Positions 59,156 to 64,000 of a stretch of DNA of 64,000 nucleotides are shown piece by piece. The DNA lies in the NCBI RefSeq assembly GCF_041262525.1, contig NZ_JBGCCK010000002.1:62001-126000 (forward strand), in the 5' to 3' direction. The position numbers and the translations under genes are program-made. The stretch comes from Streptacidiphilus sp041262525 (GTDB lineage Bacteria > Actinomycetota > Actinomycetes > Streptomycetales > Streptomycetaceae). The notes under the pieces are model-generated. The model made no database searches and was not told the origin of the DNA. It saw only the letters and a program-made list of their open reading frames with translations. How positions within the stretch are numbered: position 1 is the stretch's first letter; each line of letters opens with the position of its first letter.

Positions 59156-61336
59156 TTGACAACTGTTGCCCGCACGAGTGCACCGTCCCTGCTCTGGTCG
59201 CACCCGGCGCTCGGCCTCCAGCTGCTGCTGGCCGAGGACGGCGGTGTTCGGCTCGGCGCACCGGGGCAGCCCTGGGAGTCCCTGGTCCCGCTGGTCGAGA
59301 TCACCGCGACCGGGCACGGGCGGGAGTGGTCCGGCGAGAGGTTCATCGAGACCGCCGTCGGCGCCAGGATGCGTCACCGCGGCCATCTGACGGACCATCG
59401 GGACGGCTGGGACCGCCTCCGCGTCCACCTGCACGACCCCGTCAGCGGGCTGACCGCCGTGGTCGCGCTCAGCACGCGCGACACGCTGCCCGCACTGCCC
59501 GTGCTGCGGGCCGAGGTACTCCTGCGCAACGACGGCGAGGCCACGCTGCGGGTGGAGTCGGTCAGCACGCTCACTCTGGGCGGCCTGGCCGACGCGAGCG
59601 GGCGCCTCGACGGCCTGGACCTGCAGTGGGCCGACAACGACTGGCTCGCCGAACTCCGCTGGCAGCAGGCCCCGCTGCGCCGGCACGTCGTCGACCTGAC
59701 CCGCTCCGCGCACGGCCACGAGGGGCGGGGCTGCTTCGAACGCAGCTCGCAGGGCAGCTGGTCCACCGGCCGCCATCTGCCGATGGGCGTCCTGAGCCAG
59801 CGCGGCACCGGTCGCGCCTGGGCCTGGCAGATCGAGTCCGGCGCTGGCTGGCGCTACGAGGTCGGCGAGCGCGAACACGCCGCCTACCTGGCCCTGTTCG
59901 GCCCCGACGACGCCCACCACCAGTGGCACCGGACCCTCGCGCCCGGCGACGAGTTCACCACCGTGCCCGCCGCCCTCGCCGCCGTCCCCACCGGCGGCCC
60001 GGAGGCCGCGTTCGGCGCGCTGACGGCCTACCGCCGCCTGATCCGCCGCCCGCACCTGGACCAGTGGACCTTGCCGGTGATCTACAACGACTACATGAAC
60101 ACGCTGATGGGCGATCCCAGCACCGACCGACTGCTGCCGCTCATCGAGGCGGCGGCCGGCGTCGGCGCCGAGTACTTCGTCATCGACGCCGGCTGGTACG
60201 ACGACGACGCGGAGGGCTGGTGGGACTCGGTCGGTGCATGGGAGGCCGCCGAGAGCCGCTTCCCCGGCGGGCTGCAGCGGGTCCTCGACGCGATCAGGGA
60301 CCACGGCATGGTGCCCGGCCTGTGGCTGGAGCCGGAGGTGGTCGGGGTGCGCAGTCCCCTCGCCCGCACCCTGCCCGAAGCGGCCTTCTTCCAGCGCGGC
60401 GGCGTCCGGGTCACCGAGCACGGCCGCCACCACCTCGACCTGCGCCATCCCGCCGCCCGCGCGCACCTGGACGCCGTGATCGACCGCATCGTCGGCGAGT
60501 GGGGAGTCGGCTACCTCAAACTCGACTACAACATCAACGCCGGCCCCGGCACCGAGCTGAACGGCGAGGCGCCGGGCGCGGGGCTGCTCGGCCACCACCG
60601 CGCCCACCTGGCCTGGCTCGACTCGGTCATGGACCGCCACCCCGGACTCGTCCTGGAGAACTGCGGGTCGGGCGGACTGCGGATGGACTACGCCTTGCTC
60701 GCCCACACTCAGCTCCAGTCCACCAGCGACCAGCAGGACTTCCTGCGCTACCCGCCGATCGCCGCCGCCGCTCCCACCGCGGTGCTGCCCGAGCAGGGCG
60801 CCGTCTGGGCCTACCCCCAGCCCGAGTTCACGGACGACGAGATCGCTTTCACGCTGGCCGGCGCGCTGCTGGGCCGGATCCACCTCTCCGGCTTCCTGGA
60901 CCGCATGAGCACCGGCCAACGCGCGCTGGTCACCGAGGGAATCACCGCCTACAAGCGCGTCAGGGCGGAGCTCCACGACACCGTCCCGTTCTGGCCCCTG
61001 GGCCTGCCCGGCTGGGACGACGACTGGATCGCCCTCGGTCTGCGGGGCGATGCGTCGAGCCTGGTGACGGTCTGGCACCGGGCCGCAGCGGCCGGCGGGT
61101 CGGCCGGCGGGTCGGCCGGTGTCTCTGGGCCTCGCCGCGTGCTGCCCCTTCCCCACCTGCGCGGGAAGGGCGCTCGCGTCGAGGTGCTCTACCCGGCCTC
61201 GGCGGCGAGCGGAATCGAATGGGACGACGAGCGCGGCGAACTCACTGTCGAGCTGCCGAACCTCCCCGGGGCCGTCGTGGTGCGATTCGGGCCGAAGCCA
61301 CCCGCTCGTCACAGCAGCGGAGCGGACCTGGGATGA
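59156..61336 (+). CDS. GH36 alpha-galactosidase-like glycosidase
   Basis: A 726-residue enzyme from a TTG with AAGGGGAAG upstream. No signal peptide, so intracellular. An N-terminal beta-supersandwich (residues 1-290) precedes the TIM barrel: YFVIDAGWYDDDAEGWWDSV, PGLWLEPEVVG, nucleophile Asp457 in GYLKLDYNINAGPGTE, NCGSGGLRMDYALLA and acid/base Asp525 in STSDQQDFLRY. A Gly/Ser/Ala repeat lies near residue 645. GH36 enzymes cleave terminal alpha-galactose; beta-L-arabinopyranose is sterically similar and also possible in this arabinose context. Confidence 0.92.
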   Translation: MTTVARTSAPSLLWSHPALGLQLLLAEDGGVRLGAPGQPWESLVPLVEITATGHGREWSGERFIETAVGARMRHRGHLTDHRDGWDRLRVHLHDPVSGLTAVVALSTRDTLPALPVLRAEVLLRNDGEATLRVESVSTLTLGGLADASGRLDGLDLQWADNDWLAELRWQQAPLRRHVVDLTRSAHGHEGRGCFERSSQGSWSTGRHLPMGVLSQRGTGRAWAWQIESGAGWRYEVGEREHAAYLALFGPDDAHHQWHRTLAPGDEFTTVPAALAAVPTGGPEAAFGALTAYRRLIRRPHLDQWTLPVIYNDYMNTLMGDPSTDRLLPLIEAAAGVGAEYFVIDAGWYDDDAEGWWDSVGAWEAAESRFPGGLQRVLDAIRDHGMVPGLWLEPEVVGVRSPLARTLPEAAFFQRGGVRVTEHGRHHLDLRHPAARAHLDAVIDRIVGEWGVGYLKLDYNINAGPGTELNGEAPGAGLLGHHRAHLAWLDSVMDRHPGLVLENCGSGGLRMDYALLAHTQLQSTSDQQDFLRYPPIAAAAPTAVLPEQGAVWAYPQPEFTDDEIAFTLAGALLGRIHLSGFLDRMSTGQRALVTEGITAYKRVRAELHDTVPFWPLGLPGWDDDWIALGLRGDASSLVTVWHRAAAAGGSAGGSAGVSGPRRVLPLPHLRGKGARVEVLYPASAASGIEWDDERGELTVELPNLPGAVVVRFGPKPPARHSSGADLG

Positions 61337-61343
61337 TCGACCC

Positions 61344-62033
61344 ATGGTCGACCGCATCATCGCCGCCTGTGACGGCGCCGCCAAAGGCAATCCCGGGCCC
61401 GCCGGCTGGGCCTACGTCATCGCCGACTCCTCCGGCGTCCCCCAGCGCTGGCGCGCGGGCGCGCTCGGGCACAGCACCAACAACATCGGTGAACTGACAG
61501 CGCTGGAGCAGCTGCTGGCGGACACCGACACCTCGGCGCCGCTGGAGGTCAGGCTCGACTCCACCTACACCCGCGACGCGGTCACCAAGTGGATCGCCAA
61601 CTGGAAGCGCAACGGCTGGCGAAAGGCCGACGGCAAGCCGGTCCTCAACCAGGAGCTGATCCAGCACATCGACGAGCTGCTCACCGACCGCGAGGTCACC
61701 TTCGTCTACGTCCCGGCGCACCAGGTCGACGGCGACCCGTTGAACGCGATCGCCGACAAGGCCGCGAGCGACGCCGCCCGCCACCAGCAGGACGCCTCCG
61801 GCACCGGAGCCGACCTGCCCGTCCCCGACCCGGTCACCCCGGCCGGCCCGGCCAAGATCGCCCGCGCGCCACGCCCCGCAGCGAAGACCTCCTCCGGCGG
61901 CGGGTCCGCCCGCACGCTGGCCGCCCGCTATCCGGGCACCTGCCCCTGCTCCCGCCCGTACGCCAAGGGAGACAAAATCACCAAGGTCGGCTCCGGCTGG
62001 GGCCACCCGGAGTGCGCCGCAGCCTTCGCCTGA
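61344..62033 (+). CDS. Ribonuclease HI with Cys/His C-terminal tail
   Basis: A 229-residue protein starting 7 bp after the GH36 stop. RNase H active-site acids: Asp in IIAACDGAAKGNPGPAGWAY, Glu in NNIGELTALEQLL, Asp in LEVRLDSTYTRDAVTKW and the late Asp in NAIADKAAS. VTFVYVPAHQVDGDPLN supplies the active-site loop. A linker of about 40 residues leads to a tail ARYPGTCPCSRPYAKGDKIT, then KVGSGWGHPECAAAFA, with Cys-x-Cys and His-x2-Cys that could bind zinc. The housekeeping rnhB/rnhA may be elsewhere. Confidence 0.9.
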   Translation: MVDRIIAACDGAAKGNPGPAGWAYVIADSSGVPQRWRAGALGHSTNNIGELTALEQLLADTDTSAPLEVRLDSTYTRDAVTKWIANWKRNGWRKADGKPVLNQELIQHIDELLTDREVTFVYVPAHQVDGDPLNAIADKAASDAARHQQDASGTGADLPVPDPVTPAGPAKIARAPRPAAKTSSGGGSARTLAARYPGTCPCSRPYAKGDKITKVGSGWGHPECAAAFA

Positions 62034-62146
62034 GGCCCGCCGCCGCCTGCGGCAGTCTCCCGACGCCGGCGGGCCGGCGGGCAGCCTGCGTCGGCCCGGC
62101 GTTCAGGCACCCTCCGGAAGCTGAGGCGTTCCGGCCGGTCAGCGCG

Positions 62147-62989
62147 TCAGCGCCGCCACCAGTCGTCGAGCGGGGTGACCGGGACGGTCCGCTTGTGTCG
62201 GGTCGCGAGGAAGATCGACTCCAGCTTCGCCGCCACCTCGGGCGCGACCTCGGCGCCTTCGAGGTATGCGTCGATCTGGGTGTACGTCAGGCCCAGTGCC
62301 ACCTCGTCGGGCAGCGCGGGCCGGTCGTCCTCGAGGTCGGCGGTCGGCACCTTCTCCCAGACGCTCGGCGGCGCGCCCAGCTCCTGCAGCAGCGCTGCGC
62401 CCTGGCGCTTGGTCAGTCCGGTGAGGGGGGTGAGGTCGACACCGCCGTCGCCGTACTTGGTGAAGAAGCCGGTCACGGCCTCGGCCGCGTGGTCGGTGCC
62501 CACCACGAGCAGGCCCAGCTGCCCGGCGACCGCGTACTGGATCACCATGCGCTCGCGGGCCTTGATGTTGCCGCGCACGAAGTCCCGCAGCTGGGCCTGG
62601 TCCCCCAGCGCCTCCTGAACGCCCTGCGCCGCCTCGGCGGCGACCGCGTCCGCGCTCGGCTTGACGTTCACCGCGATCGACCGGTCCGGCCGGATGAAGC
62701 CCAGCGCGATCTGCGCGTCGTGCTCGTCGGCCTGCACGCCGTAGGGCAGCCGCACCGCGACGAAGGTGGCCTCGTGCCCCTCGGCGCGCAGCTCCTCACT
62801 CGCGAGCTGGCAGAGCCGTCCGGCCAGCGTGCTGTCCTGGCCGCCGCTGATCCCGAGGACGTAGCCCTTGGCCGGGGTCGAGCGCAGGTAGTCCTTGAGG
62901 AAGTCGACTCGCTGCCGGATTTCCGTCTTGGGCACGATGGTCGACTTGACGCCGAGCTCGGCGACGATCTGCTCGCGTAGGTTCGCCAT
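62147..62989 (-). CDS. nadE: Ammonia-dependent NAD+ synthetase
   Basis: A 280-residue enzyme. The ATP-pyrophosphatase P-loop is GYVLGISGGQDSTLAGRLCQ (SGGxDS). Further landmarks are FVAVRLPYGVQADEHDAQIA, QYAVAGQLGLLVVGTDHAAE and TGFFTKYGDGGVDLTPLTGL. The length matches E. coli NadE and there is no glutaminase domain, so ammonia is the nitrogen donor. It makes NAD from deamido-NAD. Convergent with the RNase H gene. Confidence 0.96.
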   Translation of the reverse strand: MANLREQIVAELGVKSTIVPKTEIRQRVDFLKDYLRSTPAKGYVLGISGGQDSTLAGRLCQLASEELRAEGHEATFVAVRLPYGVQADEHDAQIALGFIRPDRSIAVNVKPSADAVAAEAAQGVQEALGDQAQLRDFVRGNIKARERMVIQYAVAGQLGLLVVGTDHAAEAVTGFFTKYGDGGVDLTPLTGLTKRQGAALLQELGAPPSVWEKVPTADLEDDRPALPDEVALGLTYTQIDAYLEGAEVAPEVAAKLESIFLATRHKRTVPVTPLDDWWRR

Positions 62990-63051
62990 TCCAGCACTCT
63001 ACCGTGGCCCCGGACGCGGGTGGATCATCCCCCTGCGCGCAGACGCCCTCG

Positions 63052-64000
63052 TCAGAGGGTGAACGTCGTTCCCACGGTGTTCGGCACGAACGCCTCGCCG
63101 AAGCGGCGGGCCATCGCGTGCTGCGCGCGCCAGCCGGTGCAGTGCGCGGGCACGAGGACCTTCGGCCCGAGCGCCGCCAGGTCGTCGAGCACGCGCGGGA
63201 TCAGCGGTTCGAACAGCGGTCCGTTGAGGTGGAATCCGCCGAGCGCGGCGTAGAGCGGCTGATCGCCGGTCAGCCGGGCCGCGTAGCGGCAGATGTTCAC
63301 GATCCCGGCGTGCCCGCAGCCCGTCAGGACGACCAGGCCCGCGTCGCGCACGCGGACGATGAGCGCCTGGTCGTCGAGAACCAGCGGGTCGGGCTCCCAC
63401 CGCCCGCCCAGGAAGGCCTGCTGCGGCGGAAAGCCGGGCTCGTAGCCGGTGACCCTGGGCACCTCGCCGGTGATCAGGACCGATCCGTCGAGCAGGAAGC
63501 TGGGCCGACGGTTCTCGATGATCTGGAAGCCGGTCTCCTCCAGCCCGCGCCGGCTGACCGTGGGGATCTCGATCGGCTCCCGGCCGGGGAGCAGGATCCG
63601 GCGCTGCCGCCAGAAGTGCGGGTGGATCAGGACCGGCATGTTGCGTGGGCCCAGGGCGCGGGCCAGTCCGTCGAGGCCGGTGGTGTGGTCGAAGTGGCCG
63701 TGGCTGCAGATGATCGCCTCGACGGAGGCGGGGTCGATGCCCAGCCGGCTCATGTTCGCGACGACGCCGTCTGGGCTGATCCCGGTGTCGAAGAGGATCC
63801 GATGCGACCGCTCACCCTTGCGGACCGTGACCAGCATGGAGAAGCCGTGCTCGGCGATCAACGCGTCCGGCACGGTGCCGTTCGTCATCACCCCGCAGTC
63901 GCGCCGACCCGCGAGCACGACGTCGGCCCGGCGGGCCGGGCCCTGGTCGGGCATGAAGACGTCGGTGATGTTGTCCATCAAGGAGACGATCTCGACGGAG
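63052..64000 (-). CDS. Metallo-beta-lactamase fold hydrolase, 5' end outside the window
   Basis: The frame is open to the right edge (SVEIVSLMDNITDVF at the visible N-terminus), so the start lies beyond 64000; about 316 residues are seen. The metal-binding motif is AIICSHGHFDHTTGLDGLAR (HxHxDH), further ligands in LTGCGHAGIVNICRYA and VPAHCTGWRAQHAMA. The pattern, including ILFDTGISPDGVVANMSRLG, matches the group related to dihydropterin ribofuranosylaminobenzene-phosphate synthase-like MBL proteins. The substrate is unknown. Confidence 0.88.
   Translation of the reverse strand, partial: SVEIVSLMDNITDVFMPDQGPARRADVVLAGRRDCGVMTNGTVPDALIAEHGFSMLVTVRKGERSHRILFDTGISPDGVVANMSRLGIDPASVEAIICSHGHFDHTTGLDGLARALGPRNMPVLIHPHFWRQRRILLPGREPIEIPTVSRRGLEETGFQIIENRRPSFLLDGSVLITGEVPRVTGYEPGFPPQQAFLGGRWEPDPLVLDDQALIVRVRDAGLVVLTGCGHAGIVNICRYAARLTGDQPLYAALGGFHLNGPLFEPLIPRVLDDLAALGPKVLVPAHCTGWRAQHAMARRFGEAFVPNTVGTTFTL

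Noticed and set aside
59075..61390. Minus-strand open frame of 771 codons
   Set aside because: Antisense to the GH36 gene, which has both catalytic residues; the shadow has no domain features.

Overview
This is a high-GC actinobacterial chromosome segment. GTG and TTG starts, strong codon bias, translationally coupled operons, TetR/LacI/ECF-sigma-rich regulation and DUF5994, DUF2218 and DUF899 genes point to the Streptomycetaceae (Streptomyces, Kitasatospora or Streptacidiphilus type). I cannot name the species. I see no tRNA, rRNA, CRISPR array, phage or insertion sequence. About 60 protein genes can be supported; the first (LtrA-like) and last (metallo-beta-lactamase fold) run off the window edges.

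Layout. 0-12 kb holds small accessory genes: an LtrA-like membrane protein, a SnoaL-like protein facing a TetR gene, a shortened YceI protein behind a doubled palindromic operator, a flotillin-like SPFH protein, two DUF5994 paralogues with small satellite genes, a TetR/SDR pair, a GNAT gene and a quinone oxidoreductase facing an AraC regulator. 12-18.5 kb holds a YciO/Sua5-like protein, DUF2218, an ABC-2 exporter facing a two-component system, and a likely metal-response group (His-rich membrane protein, CmtR-like ArsR repressor, thioredoxin-like protein). 18.7-22.4 kb is a four-gene compatible-solute ABC operon whose binding protein appears circularly permuted. 23.2-26.2 kb is pntAB. 26.3-28 kb carries an HTH protein without a start and a truncated TrmB/LuxR-type gene, head to head. 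28.4-29.3 kb is a secreted lytic transglycosylase behind a long leader.

The core is pentose and plant-glycan use on the minus strand. araB-araD-araA, a LacI regulator, a three-gene sugar importer and an aldose epimerase occupy 29.4-40 kb. A second LacI regulator, a binding protein, two permeases, a secreted CBM-bearing glycosidase and a divergent GH36 alpha-galactosidase occupy 51.9-61.3 kb. Six near-identical LacI-type operators (core TGTTAgCGcTCACA) precede these units. Three overlap promoters of one design, TTGACG-N17-(T/A)AACAA. I infer one arabinose/arabinogalactan regulon split over two loci.

Between and after these lie two lipoprotein genes, a 996-residue kinase/aminotransferase fusion, a TetR/SDR pair with two perfect operators, a SigG-like ECF sigma gene with DUF899, an ECF42 sigma gene with its DGPF partner, an RNase H with a Cys/His tail, nadE and the edge hydrolase.
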